Assembly: GCA_008682415.1 (NCBI GenBank)
Contig: VANK01000001.1
Span: 310,001 to 374,000 of the forward strand
Direction: 5' to 3'
DNA: 64,000 nt
Source of the DNA: Acidobacteria bacterium AB60
GTDB taxonomy: Bacteria; Acidobacteriota; Terriglobia; Terriglobales; Acidobacteriaceae
This document shows positions 34,719-44,392 of the stretch, piece by piece (the stretch's first letter is position 1; every line of letters starts with the position of its first letter). A program made the position numbers and the translations under genes. Under the pieces are notes generated by a model. That model saw only the letters and a list, made by a program, of their open reading frames with translations, did no database searches and was not told the DNA's origin.

Positions 34719-35432
34719 ATGCAGGTTGATCACCCAGATTCCGCCCTTCCGGCAGGCGCAGGATCCCCGCTGCTCTCCATGGAGCATGTAACCCGGGACT
34801 ACGCCGCCGAGGGCGAACGTGTGCGCGCCCTCAACGACGTCTCGCTTTCCGTGGGATCGGGTCGCTTTGTTGCCCTCGTCGGGCGCAGTGGATGCGGGAA
34901 GTCGACGCTGTTGCATTTGGCTGGTGCCATGGACTTCCCCACAGCCGGCCACGTAAGACTCGAGGGCCTCGCCACCGACGCGCTCTCCGAACCGGAATTG
35001 ACGCGGCTCCGGCGCGAGAAGGTCGGCTTCGTCTTCCAGTCCTTCCAACTGCTCAACACCCTCAGCGTCGTCGAGAACGTCGAGGTTCCGCTGCTGTTGG
35101 CGGGCCGCAGAAACCCACGACCTGCTGCGATGGAGCGCCTGGCAAGCGTTGGCCTTGCAGAACTCGCCCATCGCATGACCCACCAGCTCAGCGGCGGCCA
35201 GATGCAGCGCGTCGCCATTGCCCGGGCCCTCGTTCATGGCCCCCGTCTTCTCCTGGCCGACGAGCCTACCGGGAATCTCGACACGGCTACGGGCAATGCC
35301 ATCCTCCACCTGCTGCGTCAAATTCGCGAGGAACAGAAACTGACCATTCTCATGGCCACGCACAGCGCTGAAGCCGCTGCGATCGCCGACGTTGTCATTC
35401 ACATGCGTGACGGACAGATGGTGCAGGACTGA
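34719..35432 (+). CDS. ABC transporter ATP-binding protein (LolD/MacB type)
   Basis: 237-residue ATPase with Walker A GRSGCGKST, Q-loop FVFQSFQLLNTLSVVENVEVPL, signature LSGGQMQRVAIARAL and Walker B LLLADEPTGNLD. The QLLNTLSVVENV segment marks the LolD/MacB/FtsE-like exporters that work with FtsX-type permeases. I start at ATG 34719; an in-frame GTG at 34689 would add ten residues. A TATAGC box a few bases up could be its -10. The permease gene follows by two bases, then a lipocalin-like protein gene, a layout like attEFGH of Agrobacterium. Substrate unknown. Confidence 0.88.
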   Translation: MQVDHPDSALPAGAGSPLLSMEHVTRDYAAEGERVRALNDVSLSVGSGRFVALVGRSGCGKSTLLHLAGAMDFPTAGHVRLEGLATDALSEPELTRLRREKVGFVFQSFQLLNTLSVVENVEVPLLLAGRRNPRPAAMERLASVGLAELAHRMTHQLSGGQMQRVAIARALVHGPRLLLADEPTGNLDTATGNAILHLLRQIREEQKLTILMATHSAEAAAIADVVIHMRDGQMVQD

Positions 35433-35434
35433 GT

Positions 35435-37972
35435 ATGGGACGATTCACTCTGCTGTATCGCCTGATGCTGCGTCCGCTCCTGCAGCGTCCCGGGCGTGCG
35501 CTCCTCATCCTGTTCGCCATCGCTCTGGGCGATGCCGCCGTCGTTGCTATCGACATGGCCGGCGACGCCGCCGCGGGCTCCTTTCGCTCCTCCATGGAGT
35601 CCTTTACCGGAAATAACGACCTGGAGATTACCGCGGCCGGTGGCGTTCCCGAGACAATCGCAGCCCAGCTCGCGCGTCTTCCCCTGGACCTGCGCCTAAG
35701 CCCTCGAATTGAAGACCATGCAACCATCGTCGCGACGGGTGAAACCGTCCCGCTGATCGGCATTGATCTCGTCGGGGAGGCGAACGGCGAGGCTGCGCAG
35801 AGGCTCGATCAGGCAGGGCTTCGGGATCCGATACAGCACATCAACGATCCCGATGCGGTCTGGGTGGCTGGCGCGCTGGGCAAAGCAGTCGGGGAAAAAA
35901 TCGACCTGCTCATCAACGACCAAACGCGCGACTACACCGTCCGCGGATTGGTCCCGGACACTGCGAAGTTAGGCGGTGACGCGATCCTGATGGACATCAG
36001 AGCCGCGCAGCAGGCTACCGGCAAATCCGGTCGTGTCGACCGCATCCTGATAAAAACTCCGCGATCCGGCTCCTTTGACGACTGGCAGCGGCAGATTCGC
36101 CGTGCCCTGCCTGCTGGGATCATGCTTTCGCCGCAGGGCAGCGCAACAGCTGCTAACCGCAGGATGCTCGCTGCATTTCGCTGGAATCTTCGCGTGCTCA
36201 GCTACATCGCCCTCCTCGTCGGCGCTTTCCTCATCTACAACGCGATCTCCGTCTCCGTGGTGAGGCGGCGCGCCGACATTGGCGCCGTGCGCGCCCTTGG
36301 TGCCAGCCGGAATATGGTGCTGAGCGCGTTCCTGCTGGAGTCCTCCCTCTTCGGCCTGATTGGCTCGCTGGCTGCACTGCCTTTGGGACGGCTCCTGGCT
36401 TCCGGTGCCGTGGGCATGCTCTCCACCACAGTGAATGCCCTCTATGTGTCCAGCACGGCAGGCGCCTTGAGGATCACCACCGGATCGGTGCTGCTCGCCC
36501 TGATCGCCGGCATGGGCGTCACCCTCGCGTCTGCTCTCGCTCCGGCGCGCGAGGCCAGCCAGGTCCCGCCTACTGAAGCTATGGCCCGCGGTCGCCGCGA
36601 ATACGAGGTCCGGATCGAGCGTCATCGTGACGCCCTCATCGCGCTCATTCTCGCCGTCCTCGGTGCGGTTGCGGCTCAGGCCCCGGAGATCGCCGGCAAG
36701 CCACTCATGGGCTATCTCGCAGCCATGCTCTTCGTCGGCGCGTCGGCCCTGCTCACCCCGCTTGTGGTTCACGCGGTCACCTTCGCGGGCGCGGGCCTGA
36801 TGCGGCGGCTCATGGGCGTCGAAGCCCTCCTTGCCTGCCGCAGCCTCGGCGGATCCCTGCGGCGCACCAGCGTGCTCGTCGGCGCTCTCGCTACCGCCAT
36901 CGCCATGATGACCTCCGTCGGCATCATGGTCGGCAGTTTCCGCCAGACCGTGCTCACCTGGATGGACGCACAGCTCTCGGGAGACCTCTACCTGCGGCCC
37001 GCCGGCGCCCTCAATGCCGATCAGCACCCCACCATCGCGCCCAGAGTAGCCGAGCGCATTGCAAGCGTGCCCGGGGTCGAGAGCGTCGCCCGTTTCCGCG
37101 CTTACGAAATCGAGTACCAGGGCCTCCCCGCCACCCTCGCAGGCGTCGACATCGACCTCCATCGCCGCGAGCAGAGCCTTAGTTTCCTCTCCGGCCGTCC
37201 CCCGGTCGATGTTCTTCGCGAACTCGCGGCCGGCGATAACGCGCTCGTCAGCGAACCCTTTGCCAACAAGCACCACGTCAAAGCCGGCGACACCATCACC
37301 CTTCCCTTGGGCGAGACCCGCCCCACCTTCCGCATCCTCGACATCTTTTACGATTACGGCCACGAAGCCGGCTACATCCTTCTGGCCCGCCAAACGATGC
37401 TGAAGTATCTGCCTAACCCCGCCCCCACCAATCTCGCCGTATTCCTCAAACCCGGCGCCGATTTGGAATCCACGCGCGCGGCCGTGCAGAAGGCCGTCGC
37501 CGGAAGCGACCTGCTCATCCTCTCCAATGCCGTCCTCCGCCGCGAAGGCATTCGCGTCTTCGATCAGACCTTCGCTATTACCTACGCCCTCGAGGCCATC
37601 TCCATCCTCGTCGCCATCGGCGGCATCGCCGGCGCGCTTCTATCAATTGTGATGGACCGCCGCCGTGAGTTCGGCATACTCCGCTTCCTCGGCGGCACTG
37701 GTTCCCAGATCCGCAAGCTCACCCTTGTGGAAGCTGGCTTGATCGGCCTCCTGGCCAACGCCACCGGCCTGGCGCTGGGCTTCGTCCTCTCCCTCGTCCT
37801 GATCTACGTCATCAACAAGCAATCCTTCGGCTGGACCATCCAGTTCCACTGGCCTGTGACCGTCCTGCTCAGCTCGCTTTCACTGGTCTACGTTGCTACC
37901 GTGCTTGCCGGAATCGCTCCCGCCCGCATCGCCGTCCGCCTCAACCCCATCGAGGTGGTGCATGAAGAGTAA
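35435..37972 (+). CDS. FtsX-type ABC permease, fused double module (AttFG-like)
   Basis: 845-residue permease with two FtsX modules. The first has a membrane helix at about 17-40, a large extracytoplasmic domain (40-245) and three helices (250-390). The second has its helices at about 405-460, 485-510 and 725-840, around another outer domain (510-725). Marks include RRADIGAVRALGASRNMV and its counterpart DRRREFGILRFLGGTGSQI. It pairs with the LolD-like ATPase before it and overlaps the lipocalin-like gene by 11 bases. Such systems usually move lipids or lipoproteins outward or act as mechanotransmitters. It lacks the N-terminal prefix domain of the ADOP protein at 48851. Confidence 0.85.
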   Translation: MGRFTLLYRLMLRPLLQRPGRALLILFAIALGDAAVVAIDMAGDAAAGSFRSSMESFTGNNDLEITAAGGVPETIAAQLARLPLDLRLSPRIEDHATIVATGETVPLIGIDLVGEANGEAAQRLDQAGLRDPIQHINDPDAVWVAGALGKAVGEKIDLLINDQTRDYTVRGLVPDTAKLGGDAILMDIRAAQQATGKSGRVDRILIKTPRSGSFDDWQRQIRRALPAGIMLSPQGSATAANRRMLAAFRWNLRVLSYIALLVGAFLIYNAISVSVVRRRADIGAVRALGASRNMVLSAFLLESSLFGLIGSLAALPLGRLLASGAVGMLSTTVNALYVSSTAGALRITTGSVLLALIAGMGVTLASALAPAREASQVPPTEAMARGRREYEVRIERHRDALIALILAVLGAVAAQAPEIAGKPLMGYLAAMLFVGASALLTPLVVHAVTFAGAGLMRRLMGVEALLACRSLGGSLRRTSVLVGALATAIAMMTSVGIMVGSFRQTVLTWMDAQLSGDLYLRPAGALNADQHPTIAPRVAERIASVPGVESVARFRAYEIEYQGLPATLAGVDIDLHRREQSLSFLSGRPPVDVLRELAAGDNALVSEPFANKHHVKAGDTITLPLGETRPTFRILDIFYDYGHEAGYILLARQTMLKYLPNPAPTNLAVFLKPGADLESTRAAVQKAVAGSDLLILSNAVLRREGIRVFDQTFAITYALEAISILVAIGGIAGALLSIVMDRRREFGILRFLGGTGSQIRKLTLVEAGLIGLLANATGLALGFVLSLVLIYVINKQSFGWTIQFHWPVTVLLSSLSLVYVATVLAGIAPARIAVRLNPIEVVHEE

Positions 37973-39047
37973 GTGGATCGCCCTCCTCCTCCTCGTCCCA
38001 CTCTGTGCGCCCGCACAGACCACCTATCAGTCCGCCCAGCCCGGCTATCGCTACGAGTTTCCTCGCGACCACTTCAACCACGAGGGCTATCAGACGGAAT
38101 GGTGGTATTACACAGGCAATCTCAGCTCCTCTGACGGCCATCGCTTCGGCTTCGAACTCACCTTCTTCCGCCAGGGGGTCTCGCGCGAACCCAGCACCAA
38201 CCCGTGGTTCGTCAGCGACCTGTGGATGGCCCACCTTGCACTCAGTGACCTTACCGGCCAGAAGTTCTACCACGAAGAGCGCCTCAACCGCTCCGGCCCC
38301 GGCCTTGCCGGCGTCGACGAACCCTCCGCCCAGATCTGGAACGGCAACTGGCAGGGCCTCATTCGCCCGGGAGAGCACGACCTTAGCGCCGTAGCATCCA
38401 GCTTTCAAATCAACCTGAAGCTAATCCCCGCCAAACCTCCCGTCATACACGGCCAGAATGGCATCAGCCAGAAGGCTGAAGGCGCCGGCCACGCGTCACA
38501 CTACATCTCCCTCACGCGTCTCCAAACCTCCGGCATCATCACCCTCAACGGGAAGCCCTACACGGTCGACGGCGCCTCCTGGATGGACCACGAGTTCTTC
38601 ACCGGTTCCATGGCCGATACCGAATCCGGATGGGACTGGCTCAGCATCCAGCTCGAAGACAACTCCGAACTCATGCTCTACCGCCTCCGCCACCGCGACG
38701 GCACCCTCGACCCTTACTTCTCCGGCACCTTCATTGACCCCCAGGGTCGCGCCACCTTCTTGCCCTTGCGTGACTTCACCATGACTCCCGCCGGCGATAA
38801 CTGGACCAGCCCCCGAACAAAAGCCACTTACCCAGAGCGCTGGCATATCTCGATTCCAAAGTTATCCCTCGACTTAGATGTAACTACCCCATTGCGCGAG
38901 CAGGAGTTAGTCGCGACCTATGGCCCCAGTTATTGGGAAGGCTCGGTCAATATCTCGGCTAAGCGCGCGGGTGCTGCTCTCCACGGCCTCGGCTATCTTG
39001 AGATGACGGGCTACGCATCCCCCGGCCAGTCCGTCCTCCCACGCTGA
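37962..39047 (+). CDS. AttH/CrtC-like secreted lipocalin-domain protein
   Basis: 361-residue exported protein with a signal peptide (KSKWIALLLLVPLCAPAQ). The start ATG 37962 overlaps the permease stop by 11 bases. The body is a tandem lipocalin-like fold of the carotenoid 1,2-hydratase/AttH family: FPRDHFNHEGYQTEWWYYTGNL near the N-terminus, GFELTFFRQG, SLTRLQTSG and the SWMDHEFFTG block that holds conserved Asp/His. AttH-type proteins occur with LolD/FtsX-like ABC transporters, as here; carotenoid chemistry is not implied, since no carotenoid genes are near. It probably binds a lipid delivered by the transporter. Confidence 0.83.
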   Translation: MKSKWIALLLLVPLCAPAQTTYQSAQPGYRYEFPRDHFNHEGYQTEWWYYTGNLSSSDGHRFGFELTFFRQGVSREPSTNPWFVSDLWMAHLALSDLTGQKFYHEERLNRSGPGLAGVDEPSAQIWNGNWQGLIRPGEHDLSAVASSFQINLKLIPAKPPVIHGQNGISQKAEGAGHASHYISLTRLQTSGIITLNGKPYTVDGASWMDHEFFTGSMADTESGWDWLSIQLEDNSELMLYRLRHRDGTLDPYFSGTFIDPQGRATFLPLRDFTMTPAGDNWTSPRTKATYPERWHISIPKLSLDLDVTTPLREQELVATYGPSYWEGSVNISAKRAGAALHGLGYLEMTGYASPGQSVLPR

Positions 39048-39048
39048 C

Positions 39049-39696
39049 TTACACCCCGCGGAACTTTGCAATCACCGCAAGATACGCCTTCGCCGCTTCG
39101 GTGATTACCTCAGGACGCCCCTCGTCGATTGCCGCCAGGTTCACCAGATCGCTTCCCACACCCAAGGCCCGCGCTCCCGCCTTCAAAAAGCTCTCCGCCG
39201 TCTGCACCGTCACGCCCCCCGTGGGGATCAGCTTCAGTTCCGGAAATGGCGCCAGCAGCGCCTTCAGATAGGGCGCGCCTCCCACCGCCGAGCACGGGAA
39301 GATCTTGATGTAGTCCGCCCCTGCCTCCTCCGCCGTCATCACCTCCGTCGGCGTCAGAGCTCCCGGGACGCTCAGCTTGCCCGCCGCCTTGGTCGCCGCA
39401 ATCACCTCCGCATGGGTGCTGGGACTCACCACAAACTCCGCGCCCGCTTCAATCGTCGCCTCCGCATCCCTCGCCTTCGTCACCGTCCCCGACCCCAGCA
39501 GCACCTGCTCCCCATACTGACTCTTCAGCGCCCGCAGCACGCCGCATGCATCCGGACACGTCATCGTGACCTCCACCACCGTCACGCCGCCGGCGATCAT
39601 GGCGTCCACTACGGCGAGCGCCTGCTTCGTGTTCTTCGCCCGCAGCACCGGGATCAGCCCGACACGTTCCAATCTCCCTGCAGTCGTCTCCGCCAT
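39049..39696 (-). CDS. eda: KDPG/KHG aldolase Eda
   Basis: 215-residue class I aldolase splitting 2-keto-3-deoxy-6-phosphogluconate to pyruvate and glyceraldehyde-3-phosphate. The Schiff-base Lys is in DYIKIFPCSAVGG and the catalytic Glu in VVEVTMTCPDA (GGVTVVEVT). The GSGTVT and PTGGV phosphate-binding segments are present. I start at ATG 39696 with a GAGGAG site; the ATG at 39708 lies within the kinase stop. It follows the KDG kinase by eight bases in one operon. Together they complete the glucuronate route. Its 3' end meets the AttH gene with one base between. Confidence 0.9.
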   Translation of the reverse strand: MAETTAGRLERVGLIPVLRAKNTKQALAVVDAMIAGGVTVVEVTMTCPDACGVLRALKSQYGEQVLLGSGTVTKARDAEATIEAGAEFVVSPSTHAEVIAATKAAGKLSVPGALTPTEVMTAEEAGADYIKIFPCSAVGGAPYLKALLAPFPELKLIPTGGVTVQTAESFLKAGARALGVGSDLVNLAAIDEGRPEVITEAAKAYLAVIAKFRGV

Positions 39697-39704
39697 AGCT
39701 CTCC

Positions 39705-40802
39705 TCATCGCGCAATGCGCGCGCCGCCGCCCTTCATGGTGCGCTCCACCTCCGCCAGCGTCGCCATGCTTGTGTCTCCGGGAGTCGTCATTGCCAGGGC
39801 CCCATGCGCCACGCCGCACTGCACCGCGTACTCCACCGGCTTGCCCGCCAAAAATCCGTAGATCAATCCCGAGGCAAAGCTATCCCCGCCGCCCACGCGG
39901 TCGTGAATCTCCACATCGCGCTGCGGCACATGCACAATCTCGTTCTCGTACAGCGCAATTGCGCCCCACCCGTTGCGTGTGGCCGTATGCGCTGTGCGCA
40001 GCGTGCTGGCCACCATCTTCAAATTCGGATACGCCGCCGCCACCTCGCGCAGCATCTCTTCATACGCGCCAATCGGCAATTCCGCAAAGTCCTCGCTCAC
40101 GCCCTTGATGGGTACGCCCAGCATCGCGCTGAAGTCTTCCTCGTTCCCCAGCAGCAGGTCCACCTTCCGCACCAGTTCGCGATTCACCTCTTGCGCCTTG
40201 CTCTTGCCCCCAATCGACCGCCATAGCGAATCGCGAAAGTTCAGGTCGTATGAGATTGGCGTCCCCGCGGCTCGCGCCGCGTCCATTGCCTCCGCGGCAA
40301 CCTCCGCAGTCGAACTCGAAAGCGCCGCAAAGATTCCGCCCAGGTGAAACCACCGCGATCCATTCCCGGAGCCGAAGATCGAAAGCCAGTCGAAGTCCCC
40401 GCGCTTCGCCTGGCTGATTGCCGTGTTGCCGCGATCCGAGCAACCCACCGCCGCCCGCAGTCCAAAGCCCCGCTCCGTGAAGTTCAGCCCGTTGCGTACC
40501 GTCCGCCCCACGCCGTCATACGGAACCCAGCGGATCAGCGATGTATCCACGCCGCCCTGCAGGATCAGGTCCTCCACCAGGCGCCCCACCGGATTCTCAG
40601 CCAGCACCGTGGCCACCGCGGTCCGCATCCCAAAGCAGCGCCGCAGCCCCCGCGCCACGTTGTACTCTCCGCCGCCTTCCCACACGTCAAAACGGCGGGT
40701 CGTATGGATGCGCCACTCGCCCGGGTCCAGCCGCAGCATCACCTCGCCCAGCGAAACGCAATCCCAGCGCCGGCTTGAATCGGGAACTTCGATCTTGTCC
40801 AT
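39705..40802 (-). CDS. kdgK: 2-Keto-3-deoxygluconate kinase KdgK (PfkB family)
   Basis: 365-residue ribokinase/PfkB-family kinase. Marks are VSLGEVMLRLDPG at the start, EGGGEYNVARGL (36-55, the sugar-binding glycines), a SYDLNFRDSLW block, and the phosphate/anion-hole motif DRVGGGDSFASGLIYG with catalytic Asp. The sequence fits KDG kinase better than fructokinase because of that first block and the neighbouring Eda. It phosphorylates 2-keto-3-deoxygluconate made by ManD. ATG 40802 is divergent from the SDR-ManD operon, 194 bases away, so both units may share a regulator; none is encoded in the gap. Confidence 0.88.
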   Translation of the reverse strand: MDKIEVPDSSRRWDCVSLGEVMLRLDPGEWRIHTTRRFDVWEGGGEYNVARGLRRCFGMRTAVATVLAENPVGRLVEDLILQGGVDTSLIRWVPYDGVGRTVRNGLNFTERGFGLRAAVGCSDRGNTAISQAKRGDFDWLSIFGSGNGSRWFHLGGIFAALSSSTAEVAAEAMDAARAAGTPISYDLNFRDSLWRSIGGKSKAQEVNRELVRKVDLLLGNEEDFSAMLGVPIKGVSEDFAELPIGAYEEMLREVAAAYPNLKMVASTLRTAHTATRNGWGAIALYENEIVHVPQRDVEIHDRVGGGDSFASGLIYGFLAGKPVEYAVQCGVAHGALAMTTPGDTSMATLAEVERTMKGGGARIAR

Positions 40803-40996
40803 AGCTACTTTTGTAAACCAGTGCGCGGCCCCGCGGTCGTGCCTCCTGTACCGCTAGCCGGGACCGCCCCTGGCAGCGCCCTCAAGATCACGAGGCCCCC
40901 GCATGATAAAGTCCTGATTTGGCGAGCATGCGCGTCACGGCTGCCGCTGGGCGTGCCCGGTCTTACCATCGGCCGCATCGCAACGGGAGATATGGA

Positions 40997-41773
40997 ATGA
41001 GCCGGAATCTGTTCGACCTGTCCGGACGAGTCGCGGTCGTTATGGGCGGCACCACGGGTCTGGGATACGCAATTTCTCTGGGACTCGCCGAGGCCGGCGC
41101 CGACGTCGTCGCCACCTCGCGCCGCGCGGAGCAGGTCAACACAGTCGCCGCGGAAATCGAAAAGCTCGGCCGGCGCTCCCTCCTCCTCACAAGCGACGTG
41201 CTCAATCGGCCCTCCGTACAGTCGCTCCACGATCAGGTCCTGCAGCACTTCGGCAAGATTGACATCCTGGTCAACGCCGCCGGCGTCACTCACAAATCCT
41301 GGACCCTCGACGAGAGCGAAGAGGAGTGGGCGCGGGTCGTCGAAACCAACCTCACCGGAACCCTGCGCGCCTGCCAGATCTTCGGCAAAACCATGGTCAA
41401 GGTCGGATACGGCCGCATCGTCAACATCGCCTCCCTCACCACCTTCGTCGCCTTCAGCCAGGTGGGCGCCTACGCCGCCAGCAAGGCTGCCGTCGGCGGC
41501 CTCACCAAGGTGCTCGCCGTGGAACTGGCCCAGTCCGGCGTCAACGTCAACGCCATCGCCCCTGGGGTCTTTCCCACACCTCTCAACAAGAGCCTCATCA
41601 TGGGTACGCCTCGCGGCGAAGAACTCGTCCTGCGCACCCCCATGCGCCGCTTCGGCGAAGCCAATGAGGTGGCCGGCACAGCCGTCTATCTTGCCTCCGA
41701 GGCCGCCGCCTTCGTCACCGGGCAGATCGTCGCCGTCGACGGCGGATTCCTGGCTAGCGGCGTCAATCAATAA
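40997..41773 (+). CDS. SDR oxidoreductase, probable fructuronate reductase (D-mannonate oxidoreductase)
   Basis: 258-residue short-chain dehydrogenase. NAD(P) motif [10 protein letters not shown] (22-31), the NAAG motif, catalytic Ser in NIASLTT and YAASKAA with Tyr/Lys, and [13 protein letters not shown] at the end. ATG 40997 follows GGGAGA. It lies 29 bases before manD, so reduction of fructuronate to mannonate is likely. In E. coli that step is done by UxuB, a long-chain polyol dehydrogenase of about 480 residues, but Bacillus YjmF shows an SDR can do it. A KduD/gluconate 5-dehydrogenase role is the alternative. No UxuB-type gene is in the window. Confidence 0.8.
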   Translation: MSRNLFDLSGRVAVVMGGTTGLGYAISLGLAEAGADVVATSRRAEQVNTVAAEIEKLGRRSLLLTSDVLNRPSVQSLHDQVLQHFGKIDILVNAAGVTHKSWTLDESEEEWARVVETNLTGTLRACQIFGKTMVKVGYGRIVNIASLTTFVAFSQVGAYAASKAAVGGLTKVLAVELAQSGVNVNAIAPGVFPTPLNKSLIMGTPRGEELVLRTPMRRFGEANEVAGTAVYLASEAAAFVTGQIVAVDGGFLASGVNQ

Positions 41774-41802
41774 ACCGGTCGAACTCCCGGAGCGGATCGC
41801 GC

Positions 41803-43011
41803 GTGAAGATTCGGCATGCCTACGTCAACATCACCTCGCCGGGGCGCAACTTCGTCACCCTCAAGGTAGAGACCGATGAAGGCATCTATGGCCTCGGCGA
41901 TGCCACGCTCAACGGTCGCGAACTCGCCGTCGCCAGCTACCTCACCGACCACGTCATTCCCTGCATCCTCGGCCGCGACCCGTTTCAGACCGAAGACATC
42001 TGGCAGTACCTCTATCGCGGACCCTACTGGCGTCGCGGGCCCGTCACCATGGCTGCCATCGCTGCGGTCGACGTCGCCCTCTGGGACATCAAGGGCAAGG
42101 CCCTCAACACACCCGTCTACAACCTGCTCGGCGGCAAGAGCCGCGACGGGGTCCTGGTCTACTGCCATGCCTTCGGCAAAGACATCGAAGCCGCCCTCGA
42201 CGATGTGCGCAAGCACCAGGAGATGGGCTACAAGGCCATCCGCGTGCAAAGCGGCATGCCCGGCCTCAAAAGCACCTACGGCGTCGCCAAAGGTGCGGGT
42301 CGCTACGAGCCCGCCGAGCGCGGCCTGCCCTCTGAGTACGAATGGGAGACCGAGCCTTACCTCCGCCATGTCCCCAAGCTCTTCGCACGCGTGCGCGAAA
42401 CCGGCGGCGACGATCTCTACCTCCTCCACGACTGCCACCACCGCCTCACCCCCATTGAAGCCGGCCGCCTTGGCAAAGAACTGGAACCCTTCCACCTCTT
42501 CTGGATTGAAGACCCCACCCCGGCTGAGTTGCAGGAGGGCTTCCGCATCATCCGTGACCACACCACCACCCCGCTGGCTGTCGGCGAAGTTTTCAATAGC
42601 ATTTGGGACGCGCACGACCTCATCCGCAATCAGTGGATCGACTACATCCGCGCCACCGTCACCCACGCCGGCGGCATCACCCACCTCAAGAAACTCGCCG
42701 ACTTCGCCGAGCTCTACCACGTCAAGACCGGTTGTCACGGAGCCACTGATCTCTCCCCCGTGTGCATGGCTGCCGCCCTCCACTTCGATACCGCCATTCA
42801 CAACTTCGGCATCCAGGAACACATGCCCCATACTGACGAAACCGACGCCGTCTTTCCGCACCAGTACGCTTTCAGGGATGGCTACATGACCCCGGGGGAT
42901 GCGCCCGGTCTGGGCGTCGACCTCGATGAGGCGCTCGCCGAGAAGTATCCTTATCAGCGCGCCTATCTGCCCGTGAATCGCAAAATCGACGGCACTTTGA
43001 CGGACTGGTAA
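41803..43011 (+). CDS. manD: Mannonate dehydratase ManD (RspA-type enolase superfamily)
   Basis: 402-residue enolase-superfamily dehydratase, starting at GTG 41803. The RspA/ManD fingerprint is clear: [32 protein letters not shown], then [22 protein letters not shown]. The metal ligands are in [11 protein letters not shown] (Asp), WIEDPTP (Glu) and VGEVFN (Glu); H-x-G in [12 protein letters not shown] and the C-terminal [12 protein letters not shown] match. It dehydrates D-mannonate to 2-keto-3-deoxygluconate. ManD members vary from high to low activity, and some also act on gluconate. It is four bases... close to the MFS gene (3-base gap), so one transcript is likely. Confidence 0.9.
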   Translation: MKIRHAYVNITSPGRNFVTLKVETDEGIYGLGDATLNGRELAVASYLTDHVIPCILGRDPFQTEDIWQYLYRGPYWRRGPVTMAAIAAVDVALWDIKGKALNTPVYNLLGGKSRDGVLVYCHAFGKDIEAALDDVRKHQEMGYKAIRVQSGMPGLKSTYGVAKGAGRYEPAERGLPSEYEWETEPYLRHVPKLFARVRETGGDDLYLLHDCHHRLTPIEAGRLGKELEPFHLFWIEDPTPAELQEGFRIIRDHTTTPLAVGEVFNSIWDAHDLIRNQWIDYIRATVTHAGGITHLKKLADFAELYHVKTGCHGATDLSPVCMAAALHFDTAIHNFGIQEHMPHTDETDAVFPHQYAFRDGYMTPGDAPGLGVDLDEALAEKYPYQRAYLPVNRKIDGTLTDW

Positions 43012-43014
43012 CCC

Positions 43015-44370
43015 ATGCGAAACCAGACACCCCGCACGGAAGAACCCCTTGAACCCCTGGCGGAGCCGCCCGCGCTCGAAGGCCGATGGACCATCTGCGC
43101 CATGTTGTTCGTGGCTACCACCATCAACTACGTCGATCGAACCGTCCTGTCCGTCCTCAAGCCTACCCTCGACGGCCAGGTTCATCAGTTGCAACCGTTC
43201 TTCTCCGGCTGGCCCGCATTTGAAACGCGCATCCTCGTCACCGATCACGCCTACGGGTACATCCTCGGCGCCTTTCAGTTTGCCTATGCGCTGGGCGTCG
43301 TCTTTGCCGGCCGTCTGGTCGACCGCATCGGCTGCCGCAAGGGCTACCCTCTGGTCACCGGCATCTGGAGCCTGGCTGCCGTGTCACACGCGTTCGTGCG
43401 CTCGGTTCTCGGCTTTGGCATCGCGCGCTTCTTCCTCGGGTTGGGGGAAAGCGGCAACTTTCCCGCCGCCATCAAGGCTACGGCTGAATGGTTTCAGCCC
43501 CGCGAGCGCGCCCTCGCCACCGGCATCTTCAACTCCGGCGCGGGCGTCGGAGCCATCGTCGCTCCCATCATGGTGCCCATCGTCGCCTTGCACTTCGGCT
43601 GGCGCGCGTCCTTTCTCGTCACCGGATTCTTCTCCGTGGCATGGATCGTATGGTGGTCCCTTCGCTACCGGCGCCCCCACGAAACCATGGACTGGACTCG
43701 CGGCCATGTCGTCGCCGCTCCGCCCGCCGATGTGTTTCCTTGGTGGCGCCTGCTTCGCTATCGCCAGGCCTGGGCCTTCATGGTCGGCAAGTTCCTCACG
43801 GACCCCGTCTGGTGGTTCTTTCTGTTCTGGCTGCCCCAGTACTTCCACTCCCGCTTCGCTCTCGATCTAACCCACATGGGCCCGCCGCTCGTCGCTGTCT
43901 ACGTGGTGTCGACCATCGGCAGCGTCTACGGCGGCTGGTTGCCCAAGGGCTACCTCCGCATGGGCATGGATTTGAAGCGCGCCCGGCTCGCCGCGATGCT
44001 CACCTGCGCCTGCTGTGTTCTGCCCGTCGTCACCGCCGGCAGCCTCGGGTCGCAGTGGATCGCCATCGCCTTCCTCTCCCTCGCCGCCGCGGCCCACCAG
44101 GGTTGGTCGGCCAATATCTTCACCACCGTCTCCGACATGTTCCCGTCTGAGCACGTCGGCACCGTCGTAAGCTTCGGACAGGTTGCAGGCGCGCTCGGCG
44201 GCGCCATCTTCCAGCCCATCGCCGGCGATATCCTGCAGCGCGCTCGCGAAAACCACACCCAGTCCGGATTCGTCCCCCTCTTTGTCTACTCGGGCTGCGC
44301 CTACCTGATCGCGCTCGTGCTGCTGCGTACCCTTGCTCCCGGCCTGCGGCGCGCTGAACTCGAACCCTGA
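43015..44370 (+). CDS. MFS hexuronate-type transporter (ExuT/ACS family)
   Basis: 451-residue major facilitator with 12 membrane segments, of the anion:cation symporter group that includes ExuT. The helix 1 signature TINYVDRTVLSVLKP is diagnostic, and the loop motif GRLVDRIGCRKGYPLVTGIWSLA plus GLGESGNFPAAIKATAEWF are those of hexuronate and D-galactonate carriers. An N-terminal cytoplasmic extension of about 25 residues is rich in Glu and Pro. It begins three bases after manD stops. It probably brings in glucuronate or a related acid sugar for the genes around it. Confidence 0.88.
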   Translation: MRNQTPRTEEPLEPLAEPPALEGRWTICAMLFVATTINYVDRTVLSVLKPTLDGQVHQLQPFFSGWPAFETRILVTDHAYGYILGAFQFAYALGVVFAGRLVDRIGCRKGYPLVTGIWSLAAVSHAFVRSVLGFGIARFFLGLGESGNFPAAIKATAEWFQPRERALATGIFNSGAGVGAIVAPIMVPIVALHFGWRASFLVTGFFSVAWIVWWSLRYRRPHETMDWTRGHVVAAPPADVFPWWRLLRYRQAWAFMVGKFLTDPVWWFFLFWLPQYFHSRFALDLTHMGPPLVAVYVVSTIGSVYGGWLPKGYLRMGMDLKRARLAAMLTCACCVLPVVTAGSLGSQWIAIAFLSLAAAAHQGWSANIFTTVSDMFPSEHVGTVVSFGQVAGALGGAIFQPIAGDILQRARENHTQSGFVPLFVYSGCAYLIALVLLRTLAPGLRRAELEP

Positions 44371-44392
44371 AACCCCTGAGGTCAATCGAACC

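Noticed and set aside
35969..37393. 474-codon minus-strand open frame within the FtsX-type permease
   Set aside because: Shadow frame with no recognisable domain; the permease has both FtsX modules in the + frame.
37962..39047. Carotenoid 1,2-hydratase in carotenoid synthesis
   Set aside because: No crt genes in the window and the gene is coupled to an FtsX-type ABC transporter, the AttH context.
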